DNA from: Stomoxys calcitrans
Taxonomy: Eukaryota; Arthropoda; Insecta; Diptera; Muscidae
Reading direction: 5' to 3'
DNA length: 64,000 bases
Assembly: GCF_963082655.1 (NCBI RefSeq)
Contig: NC_081556.1
Location: 151,931,501 to 151,995,500 of the forward strand
Below are positions 31,995 to 43,065 of the stretch, in pieces. A model generated the notes under the pieces. It made no database searches. It saw only the letters and a list, made by a program, of their open reading frames with translations, and was not told where the DNA came from. The position numbers and the translations under genes were made by a program. How positions within the stretch are numbered: position 1 is the stretch's first letter; each line of letters opens with the position of its first letter.

Positions 31995-33121
31995 TAAGAA
32001 GTAAAACCTTGTTAAGTTCGGCCGGGCCGAACCTTATATACCCTCAAAAATGGATCGCATGAGACACTTTTATACTTTTTCAACTAAAGGGTGATTTTTT
32101 TGAGGTTAGGATTTTCATGCATTAGTATTTGACAGATCACGTGGGATTTCAGACATGGTGTCAAAGAGAAAGATGCTCAGTATGCTTTGACATTTCATCA
32201 TGAATAGACTTATTAACGAGCAACGCTTGCAAATCATTGAATTTTATTACCAAAATCAGTGTTCGGTTCGAAATGTGTTCATTCACCGTAACGTTGCGTC
32301 CAACAGCATCTTTGAAAAAATACGGTCCAATGATTCCACCAGCGTACAAACCACACCAAACAGTGCATTTTTCGGGATGCATGGGCAGTTCTTGAACGGC
32401 TTCTGGTTGCTCTTCACTCCAAATGCGGCAATTTTGCTTATTTACGTAGCCATTCAACCAGAAATGAGCCTCATCGCTGAACAAAATTTGTCAAAATTTG
32501 AACACATTTCGAACCGAACACTGATTTTGGTAATAAAATTCAATGATTTGCAAGCGTTGCTCGTTAGTAAGTCTATTCATGATGAAATGTCAAAGCATAC
32601 TGAGCATCTTTCTCTTTGACACCATGTCTGAAATCCCACGTGATCTGTCAAATACTAATGCATGAAAATCCTAACCTCAAAAAAATCACCCTATATATAA
32701 GAGAGCTGTATCAAGCTATAGACCGATAAGAACCGTTTTTGTCATCGTTGTCATAGAAAAATACCGCTCCCAAAAATTTCAGGCAAATCTAGTAATAATT
32801 GCGCCCTGCAGAGGATCAGGAAGTAAAATTGGGTTTGGGAGAACGATTTACATTGGAGCTAAACCGATATGGCCCGTTTGCAATCCCCGATGACTGACAT
32901 CGCTATAAAGTATCTGTGCAAAACTTCAAGCGGCTAGCATTACGCGTTCGTTCTCAATCGTGATTTCGACAGACGGCAGACGGACATGGCTGGATGGATT
33001 CACAACGACGAGAAGATCAAGAATATATATACTTTATGGGGTCTTAGACGAATATTTCGAGGTGTCACAAAGGGAATGACTTATTATACCCACCACCATG
33101 CTATGGTGGTGGGTATAATAA
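31995..33121 (-). mobile_element. INE-1-like element, subfamily B, interrupted by palindromic transposon
   Basis: The palindromic terminus lies at about 32013-32030, then 'ATATACCCTCAAAAATGGAT'. The 607-bp palindromic insertion occupies 32087-32693. After it come one to two units, 'GACAGACGGCAGACGGACAT', ATCAAGAATATATATAC and a perfect hairpin at 33081-33121 (19-bp arms TTATTATACCCACCACCAT, 3-base loop). Confidence 0.85.
32087..32693. mobile_element. Palindromic Tc1/mariner derivative, 607 bp
   Basis: The left arm 32087-32280 and right arm 32500-32693 are each 194 bp and near-perfect inverted copies; I see two differences, the terminal base and A/G in 'ACTTATTAACG'. TA flanks both ends (32085-32086 and 32694-32695). 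Each arm carries the transposon terminus AGGGTGATTTTTTTGAGG and the start of a transposase, 'MNRLINEQRLQIIEFYYQNQ'. The 219-bp centre, read on the - strand, encodes a catalytic-core piece with 'NKQNCRIWSEEQPEAVQELP', 'HPEKCTVWCGLYAGGIIG' and 'YFFKDAVGRNVTVN'. The complete transposase is absent, so it could move only in trans. Confidence 0.9.
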
Positions 33122-33139
33122 GTCTCTTTGCATTTCTTA

Positions 33140-33255
33140 AATAAGATGCAAAATGCAAAAGCAAATTTGCTCATGAACGGTCCATCAAGCAAACGGGGCC
33201 AACTTCTAACATATCAATAAGTACTGTTCGATTCAAGTCTCTAAGCTCAATGATA
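33140..33255 (-). mobile_element. SINE tail fragment
   Basis: 'TGCTCATGAACGGTCCATCA', 'GGCCAACTTCTAACATATCA' and 'AAGCTCAATGATAA' match the 3' body of the tRNA-derived SINE. The matching head lies at 33957-34042, on the far side of an INE-like element. Confidence 0.7.
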
Positions 33256-33257
33256 AC

Positions 33258-33956
33258 TGTGCGAACTGGCAGCTATATCATAACCTGATATAGCTGCCAT
33301 ATAAACCGATCATGGGTCTTGATTTCTTGAGGCTCTAGAGGGCGTAAATCTCGTCCGATTTGACTGAAATTTTGCACATGGTGTTTTAATATCACTTCCA
33401 ACAACTGTGCGAAGTTGTTTGTGTTCTGTGGTTCAAATCGGTCCATTACCTGATATAGCTGCTATATAAACCGATCTTGGGTCTTGATTTCTTGAGCTTT
33501 TAGAAAGCGCAATTCCTATCCGATTTGGCTGTAATTTTGCACGTGGTGTTTTGGTATCACTTCCAACATTTATGCGAAGTATGGTCCAAATTGGTCCATA
33601 CCCTGATATAGCTACCATATAAACCGATCTGGGATCTTGAGTTCTTGAGCCTCTATAGAACTCAATTCTTATCCGATTTGGCACAAATTGTGTACAACGG
33701 CTTCTCCCATGGCCTTCAACATACGTGTGCAATATGGTTTGAATCGATCTATATCTTGACACAGCAGCCATATAAACCGATCTCCCGATTATGCTTCTTG
33801 AGCCCCGAATCAGACTATAACTTGATATAGCTCCTCCTCTTCCGTCCATATTCATTATTCTTTGTTTGCCTAAAAAGAGAAAAAACTCGACAGATGCGAT
33901 CCATGGTGGAGGGTATATAAGATTCGGCCTGACCGAACTTAGCACGCTCTTACTTG
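33258..33956 (+). mobile_element. INE-1-like element, subfamily B, headless
   Basis: Four units with 'CTTGATTTCTTGAG', 'TCTAGAGGGCG' and 'TTTTGCACATGGTG', then 'GGAGGGTATATAAG' and terminus TTCGGCCTGACCGAACTTAG with one mutated palindrome base. The TATACCC head and (GTCY)n are missing. It lies between the two halves of a SINE. Confidence 0.8.
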
Positions 33957-34042
33957 TTTTCTGATGTTCTCGCCAGAATTCGAACAAAGGTGTTCAGCAT
34001 CATAGGCAGACGTGCTGTCCTCTGCGCTACGGTGGCCTCCGT
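33957..34042 (-). mobile_element. SINE tRNA-like head fragment
   Basis: On the - strand: GGAGGCCACCGTAGCGCAG, then GACAGCACGTCTGCC, a worn B-box region and AACATCAGAAAA. This is the A-box half of the tRNA-derived SINE. Confidence 0.75.
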
Positions 34043-34859
34043 AATAAGATGTTCGCAGCCAATTTAGAATCTTTAACTCTCATAAAGTCAAATACAGTGA
34101 TCGTTCTAATGGAAACTACTGCAAGGCATGTAAGCCCATCTTGAGAGCTTATTTTCATTACACCCTATTATTTATCATTGGTGTTGCCAATGTTTTTTGA
34201 TGTTGCTACTGTCCACTGACATTGCTGTTGTCATCGTCCGTGGAGTAATGATTGCTGTTGTTGTTGTGGTTAAGTCAACAACATTTATTTCCTTCGGTTT
34301 TCATATGCAGTATGTACTATGTCAGTGTTACAGTTGTGCAAACATTTAGGGGTTCGAAATTTACTATAGTCACAGTACTTTACAGCCACCACCATAATTT
34401 GAAGAGGTATATTTATCTAGTTATTCCGTTGGCAACATCTTGAAATCCTGAATTGCGAGCCTTTAAAATCGATATATTCTTGAGCGATGTGATAATAAAA
34501 GACAGTTGAATGATGTCCTTGGGTCCATCTAATTTTCCGACACCGGTCTTTGAAAACGAAGCTATATATAGTAGATTATTGTGTGCCATACCAAGTTGTA
34601 CTTGATTTCTATAAATTCATGCCAAATATTCTTCAGATTCGTACGTATTTGGGAAAAGCTACAAAAGTAATCAAATTTCTTCAGAGCAAAAAACCTGATT
34701 TTCTAAATGATTTCCCTGCGGTTGGCAGCATCCAAATCTGCTGTAGAAGGCATCTGTGAATATACATTGGCAGTAATTACATAAGTTTTCTATAGATTTA
34801 GATGTTTTTCTATGGTATTGGGTATAAAAAGTTCGTCCTATCCAAAACTTAATACGTTT
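34043..34859. other. Ipk1 intron segment, nothing recognised
   Basis: Single-copy-looking AT-rich sequence with trinucleotide TTG/TGC runs around 34240-34270. No gene or known repeat. Confidence 0.4.
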
Positions 34860-36965
34860 TAATACCCTCCACCATTCCGATTGTAACACATCGAAATTTT
34901 GACCCAACAAACTTTATGTATACTTGATCATCTTGACATCCTAAGTCGATTTAGCTCTGTCCGCCTCTCCGTCCGTCTGTCGAAATTTTTTGCTTGAAAT
35001 TTTGCACAAATACTTCCTTTTAGGTGTAGGTCGGTTGGGATTGTAAATGGGCTATATCGGTCCATGTTTTGATATCGCTGCCATATAAACTAATCCTACA
35101 TCTTGACTTCTTAAGCCGCTAGAGTGCTCAACTATTACCCAATTTGATTGAAATTTAGCACGAGGTGTTTTGTTATAACTTCCAAAGACTATGCCAAGTA
35201 TGGTCCAAATCAGTTTATAACCTGATATAGCTCCCATATAAACCGATCTCGAATTTTAACTTCATGAGCCGCTAGAGGGCGCATTTATTATCGAATTTGG
35301 CTGAAATTTTGCATGAAATGTTTTGTTTTAAACTTTCAACAACTGTGCCAAGTATGTCCAAATTGGATTACAACCTGATAAAGCTCCCATATAAACCGAT
35401 TTCGGATCTTGACTTCTTGAGCCGCTAAAGGGCGCATTTCTTACCCGATATGGCTGAAATTTTGCATAAAGTGTTTTCCTTTATTTTCCAACAACTGTGC
35501 CAAGTATAATCCAAATCGGTTTACAACCTGATATATCTCCCATATAAATCGATCTCGGATTTTGACTTCTTGAGCCGCTAGAGGGCGCAATTATCATCCG
35601 ATTTGGCTGAAATTTTGCATAAAGTTTTGTATTTTTTTTCCAACAATTGTGATAAGTATGGTCCAAATCGGTTTATAACCTAATATAGCTCCCATATAAA
35701 CCGATTATACTTCTTGATCTCCAAATTGGTTTACAACCTGAGCTCCCATATAAAGCGATTTCGGAACTTGAATTCTTGAGCCACTAGAGAGCGCAATTAT
35801 TATCTGATTTGGTTGAAATTTAGCACAATGGCTTTCACTCTAGTCTCCAACAGCCAAACAAAGTATGGCCCCAATCGGTTCATAACTTGGTATAGCTCCA
35901 ATAGCATAGCAACATATTCTTAACCGATTGGAATGAAATTTTGTTCGACGTGTTTCGCTATGACTTCCAACAACTGTGCTAAGTATGGTTCAAATCGGTT
36001 GATAACCTGATATAGCTGAATATTAACTTCTTGAGCCATTAGAGGGCGCAACTCTTATCCGATTTGAATGAAATTTTATTCGAAGTATTTTGTTATGATA
36101 TCCAACAATCGTGCCAAGTATGGTTCAAATCGGTCCATAACCTGATATAGCTGTCATATAAACCGATCTGGGGACTTGACTTCTTGAGCTTCTAGAGGGC
36201 GCAACTCTTATCCGATTTGAATGAAATTTTGTTCGAAGTATTTTGTTATGATATCCAACAATCGTGCCAAGTATGGTTCAAATCGGTCCATAACCTGATA
36301 TAGCTGTCATATAAACCGATCTGGGAACTTGACTTCTTGAGCTTCTAGAGGGCGCATTTCCTATCCGATTTGGCTGATTTTCATGATATATTTTATTATG
36401 ACTTTCAAAAACTGTACCAAATAAGGTTTGAATCGGTTCATAACCTGATATAGGTGCCATATAAACCGATCAGGGGACTTGACTTCTTGAGCTTCTGGAG
36501 GGCGCAATTCCTATCCGATTTGGCTGAAATTTTGCATGACGTACTTTATTAAGACTTTCAACAATTGTGTCAAGTATGGTTCAAATCGATCCATAACCTG
36601 ATATAGCTCCCATATAAACCGATCTTGGGTCTTGACTTCTTGAGCCTCTAGAGGTCGCATTATCCGATTTGCCTGAAATTTTGTACGACGGATCCTTTCA
36701 TAACGACCGTATTTATAATGGTCCGAATCAGTCTATGGCCTCATGCAGCACCCTTATAAATCGATCTCTTTATTTTACTTCTTGATATCAAGATATGGTC
36801 CGAACCAGACCATATCTTGATATCGCTCTACTAGCAGAGCAAATCTTTTCTTTTATCCTTTTTTTGCCTAATAAGAGATCCGGGAAAAGAACACGACAAA
36901 GGCGACCCATGATGGAGAGTATATAAGATTCGGCTCGGCCGAACTTAGCACGCTTTTTACTTGTT
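34860..36965 (+). mobile_element. INE-1-like element, subfamily B, longest array
   Basis: The head is 'TAATACCCTCCACCATTCCG', then 'GTATACTTGATCATC', (GTCY)n as 'GTCCGCCTCTCCGTCCGTCT' and about ten units. Each unit carries 'ACTTCTTGAGC', 'CTAGAGGGCGCA' and 'ATCCGATTTGGCTGAAATTT'. The terminus TTCGGCTCGGCCGAA is at 36929-36943. Two adjacent units around 36030-36340 are almost identical, pointing to recent unit duplication. Confidence 0.85.
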
Positions 36966-37702
36966 TCTTCTTTTTCGAAACGAGTTTCGCCCTTCTGTAT
37001 GCAATTCGCTTTAGTTCGGTAGATGCGATTTTATTTGGGTTTACTCCGGTTTGGTCGATTGGTTGACTGGTTCGTTGTTTGGTTAGAGTTTGTTCGAGTT
37101 TATTTTATTTTATTTTATTCGTGGTGGTTTGTTTTTTTTTTCTCTTCTTTGGGAAAATTTTAAGAAAATATATTTATTTTCATTATTTATGGCAATTTTG
37201 TTGTGGCTGCTGCAGTTGTTAAATGTCGAGAGTTCATTTATATATTTATCGTTTTCAAATCGAATGGCTCGAAACCAACGAACGATCAAGGGAAAATGGC
37301 AAGGATGCAATTGCAAAGTCAATATGGTTGGTTTTGTCATCGTTCTCCTTTTTTTTGTGGATATGTTGGCATGTGTAGGTAGAATTTTTGTGAAATAAAT
37401 GGCTAACAGAAATTGCAAAGTAAAGAAACATTTATACGCTGGTGGAGTATAATTTATAAGGACTCTCTGTGGGAATTGCAGAGTAGTGCAAATATAGCTG
37501 ATAGTAAAACTTAAATAGAGAATAATAATATTTATATAATATTAAAATGAAACTTATATTAACATGATGACAACAATAATTTATGCAAATGTAGCCATCA
37601 GGGAGAAAGTCTGTATGACATTGCCTAGTGGAGTAAAACCAAAGAGGGGAGATCCCCAGCTATAGTTTTCTATTTATAATAAAAAAGTAATTACTTATTA
37701 AT
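36966..37702. other. Ipk1 intron segment with (TTTTA)n
   Basis: A short TTTTA pentamer run lies near 37100-37120. Open frames on either strand (37090-37418) are hydrophobic by base composition only and have no recognisable domain. Confidence 0.45.
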
Positions 37703-38200
37703 TTCATCCGGGCTGAATCCTGCGAACCCACCAATATGGATACTGCCAAAAATTTACCCAAATTAATTTAGTTGAAGGTCATATGTGTACTTTACATACC
37801 AAATTTTGGCCAAATCAAGCAATACCTTCAGATTCCAGCGGCTCTATATGTCATATCAGCAGATAGGCTTATATGGGAACTTTATCAGATTATAGTCTCT
37901 TTTAAACCGCACTTAATACGGTAGTTTGAAGTCTTAACGGAACTACGATTGCAGCTTTAGAGGCTAAAGATGTCAAATTCATAGATCGGTTTATATGGGA
38001 ACTAAATCAGAGAACTGACCGATTTGGACCGTACTTGGCACGGTTGTCGAATGTAATATCAGAACACAATGTCCAAAATTTCAGCCAAACCAGACCACGA
38101 TTGCAGCTTCCAGGGGCTAAAGATTTCAGATCGGGAGATCGGTTTATATGGGAATTATATCACGTTATAGACAGATTTAAATCATACTAAACCCATTAAC
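37703..38200 (-). mobile_element. INE-1-like fragment, subfamily B
   Basis: A decayed terminus ('CGGGCTGAATCCTGCGAACC') and three units ('AGATCGGTTTATATGGGAAC', 'ACTTGGCACGGTTGTCG'). The head is missing. Confidence 0.75.
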
Positions 38201-38397
38201 GACAAATATGTAGAAAAATGCCTAAGAATAGAGCAGTCTTAGAAAAATTAAAGCTCGATTTCGGAAAGGGGCATCTTAATCAAATTTGGATTGGTGTAAA
38301 GTAGACGAATGAAACTCGTAAAAAAAAAAATTCCCCGTCATATAAGGTCATGTTTTGGGGAAAATTGGCTTGTTTTAAGTCAAAAATTTTTTTATAT

Positions 38398-38868
38398 TCA
38401 AACAAGTAAGAGCGTGCTAAGTTCGAACGGGCCGAATCTTATATACCCTCCACTATGGATCGCATTTGTCGAGCAAAATTGAGAGATAGGTTCATATGGA
38501 AGCTGTATCAAGATAGAAGCTAGTATCAAAGAATATTGAATAAGAACTGTTATGTAATTGGAGCTATTTCAAGTTAAAATCCGATTCGGACCATAACTGA
38601 ATTGAATGGTGAACATTGTAGAAGTCATTGTGTAATATTTCAGTTCATTGTGATAAGAATTGCGCCTTGTAGGGGCTCAAGAAGCAAAATTGGGAGATAG
38701 GTTTATATGGGAGCTGTATCAAGCTATTGATCGATTCAAATCATATAATTATGGGAGAAGCCGTTGTACAAAATTTCTGCTAAATCGGATGAAAATTGCG
38801 CCCTCTAGAGGCTCAAGAAGTCAAGATCCCAGATGGGTTTATATGGCAGCTATATCATATATATGACC
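38398..38868 (-). mobile_element. INE-1-like fragment, subfamily B
   Basis: The terminus AACAAGTAAGAGCGTGCTAA is followed by TTCGAACGGGCCGAA (palindrome with a mutated left half), 'ATATACCCTCCACTATGGAT' and two to three units. The head is missing. Confidence 0.8.
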
Positions 38869-38987
38869 ATTTACCGAAGAATAGTGGATTTTAATGACTT
38901 TGACATCAAATCGCATCTGCCGCAGAAGTAGTAGGCTTATTAATTTTGTTTTCCATAAGCTAGACCCACTGTTAATCTAGAATCACT

Positions 38988-39270
38988 TTCTGATTCGATT
39001 TAGCTTTGTCCGTCTGTCTGTCTATGTATTTATGTGATCATGTTACAGGTCGCATTTACTATCCGATTGTCATAAAATTTTTCACAAGTCACTTTTTTAA
39101 TTCATTGACGAACGCCATTATTTTGAAAAAAGTCGGTCCACATTTAAATATAGCTCCCAAATATATTTTATTTGATGTGGCCTTTTAAGTCTTTAGCATC
39201 CACATTTTGGTTTGACAAAATTTTGCATTAGGTGTTCCGTTTGACGTCTTAATACGTGTGCAAAATTTCG
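38988..39270 (+). mobile_element. INE-1-like fragment, third variant
   Basis: 'GATTTAGCTTTGTCCGTCTG' then 'TCTGTCTATGTATTT', and units ending 'ATATAGCTCCCAAATATATT'. It resembles the variant at 5124-5463 rather than subfamilies A or B. Confidence 0.6.
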
Positions 39271-39425
39271 TCAAACATTTAAACCAAGTACCGAATCCGT
39301 TTTTTGAGGGTTCAGATGGTAGTACCTTAAATTTTGTGTATTATGTTCTTACTCAGAGCTGGACGACAGCCGGACCTATTATTTCAAAATTTGATATCGT
39401 AATTTATTTCCCTTCTTTGTTGTAC

Positions 39426-39641
39426 TCAATAAAATTTTCCATAAGGTAAGTGTCTTTTTGTTTTCTTAATCTTCTCAGTTTCAATTTTCAAACATTTAAA
39501 GCTTTTTATTCCAATACAATATTGACTTTCTTCCAATATAGCCTCCAATACTTCATTCTCTTTCCGTTTTAATAGCCATTTCCAAAAAAGGAAGGCAAAC
39601 AAAAAAACACAAACACCAAAGAAAATCCATGCTTCGTTCAT
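39426..39641 (-). other. Candidate small transmembrane open frame in Ipk1 intron
   Basis: A 71-codon frame starts MNEAWIFFGVCVFLFAFLFW, continues KWLLKRKENEVLEAILEE, and ends with a Lys-rich tail. It would be a single-pass membrane peptide: short N-terminus, about 17 hydrophobic residues, then a basic stop-transfer sequence and an acidic helix. It lies on the same strand as Ipk1, 33 bases past the donor at 39675, so it is intronic. I do not recognise it. T-rich DNA often yields hydrophobic frames by chance, so coding status is unproven. Confidence 0.2.
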
Positions 39642-39674
39642 ACATAACTCAACTCCTTTTTTTATTTAACTTAC

Positions 39675-39812
39675 CTCGGAAATAAATCTTCAATTTTGGA
39701 CAAGCGGCTAAGTTGGTCATCGAACACAACGATGCCATTCTTGAAGATACGTAAATTATTCTGGGGACACATGAAAAGTGCATGCAAAGCATTCCACATA
39801 CGATCTGGCACA
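39675..39812 (-). CDS. Ipk1: Ipk1 coding exon ('QNNLRIFKNG')
   Basis: It encodes VPDRMWNALHALFMCPQNNL followed by RIFKNGIVVFDDQLSRLSKI and EDLFP. Human IPPK has KQRMHFALKSLLQEAQNNLK and IFKNGELIYG here, a close match. Donor CCGAG|GTAAGT is perfect. Acceptor TTGAAAG|TG is weak but is the first AG after a pyrimidine-rich tract, and its phase (completing Gly from the upstream GG) fits exactly. The open frame seen upstream of 39812 is intron. Confidence 0.95.
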
Positions 39813-40053
39813 CTTTCAATCCATAGCCCATAAATATGCGATCCAAGAAAAACCGGAAAAGGAAGAAAGAATGCGAAAGATATACCAACGATTATTTAAA
39901 GATATGACCGAAAAAAGAAAGCAACAAAGAACTGATAAAAATGCAAGGAAGCCAGAAAAAATTTGGGGGAAAAATGATAAAAAGTTATGAGAGAAGTGAA
40001 AGTGAAATTGATTTTAGTATTGGCTTTTTGTAGATAAATCATATCCCACTCAC

Positions 40054-40112
40054 CCAGAGAACAAATCCAGGGGGCAGTAATTGCTGCGCTGATTAATTTT
40101 TCCTTGTTTAAA
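40054..40112 (-). CDS. Ipk1: Ipk1 small coding exon ('YCPLDLFSG')
   Basis: A 59-bp exon encodes FKQGKINQRSNYCPLDLFS plus GG of the next Gly. The acceptor is GGTTGCAG|TT and the donor CTCTGG|GTGAGT. Human IPPK has GKWKQISKYCPLDLYSG at the same position, and the YCPLDLFSG motif is a hallmark of the Ipk1 family. It enters in phase 0 after the 43066 exon and leaves with two bases. The intron to the next exon is 241 bp. Confidence 0.95.
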
Positions 40113-40600
40113 CTGCAACCGAAGAAGATTGAGAGTCATGAGATGGGTCAATGCAAGCATTAAGGGGCAAGAGTTAAATAAATGTATAATGTGGCACAGT
40201 GGAAGGGATTAACACTTTCCCTTCTCTTTACAATGAAAATACACTAAAATATCCTGATCAATTTTTTGCTTGTCGTATTCGTAATTTATAAATAAAACGA
40301 AAAAACTTAAGAATTTAACGGTCAAGAACTTTGTATTAAAGGACTATCTCTCTTCATTATGGTTGCTACAAACCCTGTACCAAAAGAGAGTATTTCACAC
40401 ATATAGTCACATTTTCATTTTGAACATCGCTGGTTTACGTACATTTCATATGGGAAGCAATAAACCGGTGATGCTAGTGTCAGGGGCCAGTGGCTTGAGA
40501 GCCCTATATGAAATGCTTACAAAATAACTTGACGCTGACTCTTGACTCTATGATTGGGTTAAAACTCTTACTCTGTTATGGGCCGTTACGTAGAGCTGGC
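40113..40600. other. Ipk1 intron segment, nothing recognised
   Basis: AT-rich sequence with no repeat family or coding signal identified. Confidence 0.4.
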
Positions 40601-40610
40601 AAATATCGAT

Positions 40611-42776
40611 GGCACTGTTGATATTTTATTCTTTGCCTGGATAGCGATTAATATCCAGCTGGCAAAATATCGATGACATTATCGATATTTTATTTTTTTG
40701 TCTGGATATCGATTAATAAATTCCCTGTCTATACTATCGCTAAAGTTAAATTTTTTGCAAAATTAGACAAAAATAAGAGATTCGACTGCTCATGTTAGTT
40801 ATAAAATATATTGCACCTATAGAGGGCCAATTTTCATCCTATTGGGCTAAAATTTTGTACCATTATTTCTCTCATGACTTTATGTAATTAGATTTTATTC
40901 GGTCTCTGCATTGATATTTCTTCTATATAAATCGATCTCCTGATTTTTGCTTCTCATTTTCGTTTGAAACACAGATAACTATCTGACCCGTGCCCGCTCC
41001 GTTGCTCCTTCTTTTACTTTATATGGAACAAAATTTTCCAATTAAAGAATTTTTAATGAAATACCATGCTACGAAAATAGTATATCGCTTGACTAACAGT
41101 TTAACAATATAAGTGCCTTTATCTGAATCCCATATGATCTTTATTGGTCTACGAATTTAAGTTTGGATGTAAGGTGTAGTCCATTCTTAAAAGACTTTAT
41201 TTCTGCCCGATATTCTCATGTCTAATCCCAAATACCTTTCTTTGAGCCACATATTGGCAAGGGGGGTGTTTTAGGGAATACCAAATACCTTTGATGGTCA
41301 GTAAAAAATTGTTGTTTGTGTGGTATTTTGGGAAAAGGAGTCTACGCCTTTTCCCAAAGAAACTTGGTCCCGAAAGTGGGTATCAATTCTTGCTCTACCC
41401 CCCAATACCTTTCATTAAAGCCCCACATTGTCATGGTCGGTAAAAATGCCCGATTTAGGGGTGTTTTGGGGAGTGGGGTGGTCCCCCAAACACTAGCCCT
41501 GAAAATATATTAGCAACTTGCTAGATTCTCATATATCCATATATCATTTATTTGAACCCCATATCGCCATTGGCCTCAAAATTGGATATCAAATTCCTTT
41601 TCTAATCTCAAATATCATTCATTTAAACCCCTTATTGCAAAAGCCAGCAAATATGTCAGGTTTGGAGTATGGGTCCTAAAAACTATGATAATCGAGCTCC
41701 ACTGTCCTATTTGGGGGTTGTTATGGTGGTGGGACGTGACGAATGTTGATATCAGATTCATGGTCTACTCCCAAATACCTTTCATTTGAGCCCCATTTTT
41801 TCATAGTCGGTGTTTTGCTGACTTGTCTTCGAACATGTATATCAGAATCGCGTTATACTCCAAAATACCTTTTATTTGAGCCTCATATTGAAATGGACAG
41901 CAAATACTTCCTATTTGGGTGGTGTTATGGAAGGGGGATGGCCCCATAGATACTTTTCCCGAATATTGATATCAGATTCGTGCTTTACATCCAAAGACTT
42001 TTCGTTTGAGCCACATATTGCAGTGGTCGAAAATTTGTCCTCTTTGGGGGATGTTCTCGGGGATGGGCGGCCCCCCACAAACTTGGTCCCACATCTGGAT
42101 ATCAGATTCGGATTCTACTCTCAAATACCTTTTATTTAAGCCTCATATTGCCATGGTCAGTAAATAAGTCCTGTTCTGGGTCCCACACTTGGATTTCACA
42201 TTCGTATTCTACTCTCGAATACCTTTCATTTGCGTCCTATATTGCCATGGTCGGTAAAAATATCCGATTTAGAGGTGTTTTTTGGGGGTTGGGGTGGACC
42301 CCCTAATACTTGGTCCGGCAATTGGATATCAGATACGTTTTCTGATATTAAATACCTTTCATTTGAGTCCCATATTGTCGTGATTGGTGTATATATATAT
42401 AGTAGGTTTTAGGATGGGGCGCCCCCCTAGGTACCCCATCCGAAATTTGGATACCAAATTTCTGTTTAAAACGCACCATCCATCTCCGAGATCTGGTGTT
42501 TCTAAAAATTAGGGTAAGGAGAAGGGTTCGCTCCCTCTCAAAAAATGCAGTACTCAGTATTTTCAAGAAAATCGGTTTAGCCTTTTCTGGGTCTATAAGG
42601 AACACACAAACAAACCTACAAACAAACACAAATTGATTATTATATATAAGAAAAAGAAGATGGGAAATTATCGATATTATAGATACAATACTATCGATAT
42701 TATAGATACTATCGATATTTATTATTAGAAATATCAAAAATATCGAATGTTGAGATTATCGATAATTTGCCAGCAC
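40611..42776 (+). mobile_element. C-type element: tandem array between inverted TATCGATA-rich ends
   Basis: The left edge AGCTGGCAAATATCGATGG at about 40611 is mirrored on the right by GATAATTTGCCAGC, ending at about 42774. Between them are AT-rich segments with repeated ATCGATA, then (41160-42420) about ten units of 95-135 bp. Units carry 'AATACCTTTCATTTGAGCCC', 'CATATTGCCATGGTCGG' and 'GGGTGTTTTGGGG'. A tail with 'AACACACAAACAAACC' follows. The same kind of array with the same GGGATGGGAAATTA edge lies at 12440-14200. No transposase is encoded. Confidence 0.6.
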
Positions 42777-43065
42777 TATCGGCACCCCAACGCGGCGTAT
42801 TGTGCCATGCTCAAAGAAGGCTTTAATCTCTGCCCTATACTACACGTGATTTACTTACTCTTCGAAAAGGTGTTCACACTCGTCGATTATGCAGAATTCA
42901 GCCCAAAGGACTAACGGAATTGAATTTAGTTTTTTTTTACGTTTTACAATTTATTTTTCCAAAGTTCACTACATCAATCCCCCACTGTGCGGTGTTGTAC
43001 TTTGTTGAAAGCCGATTTTATCACTACATCCCCATTTTTAGGGGGAAAAGAACAACAACAATTAC

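Noticed and set aside
37090..37418. Hydrophobic 102-codon frames on both strands
   Set aside because: They overlap antisense in T-rich DNA, with no domain, no splice signals and a low-complexity start.
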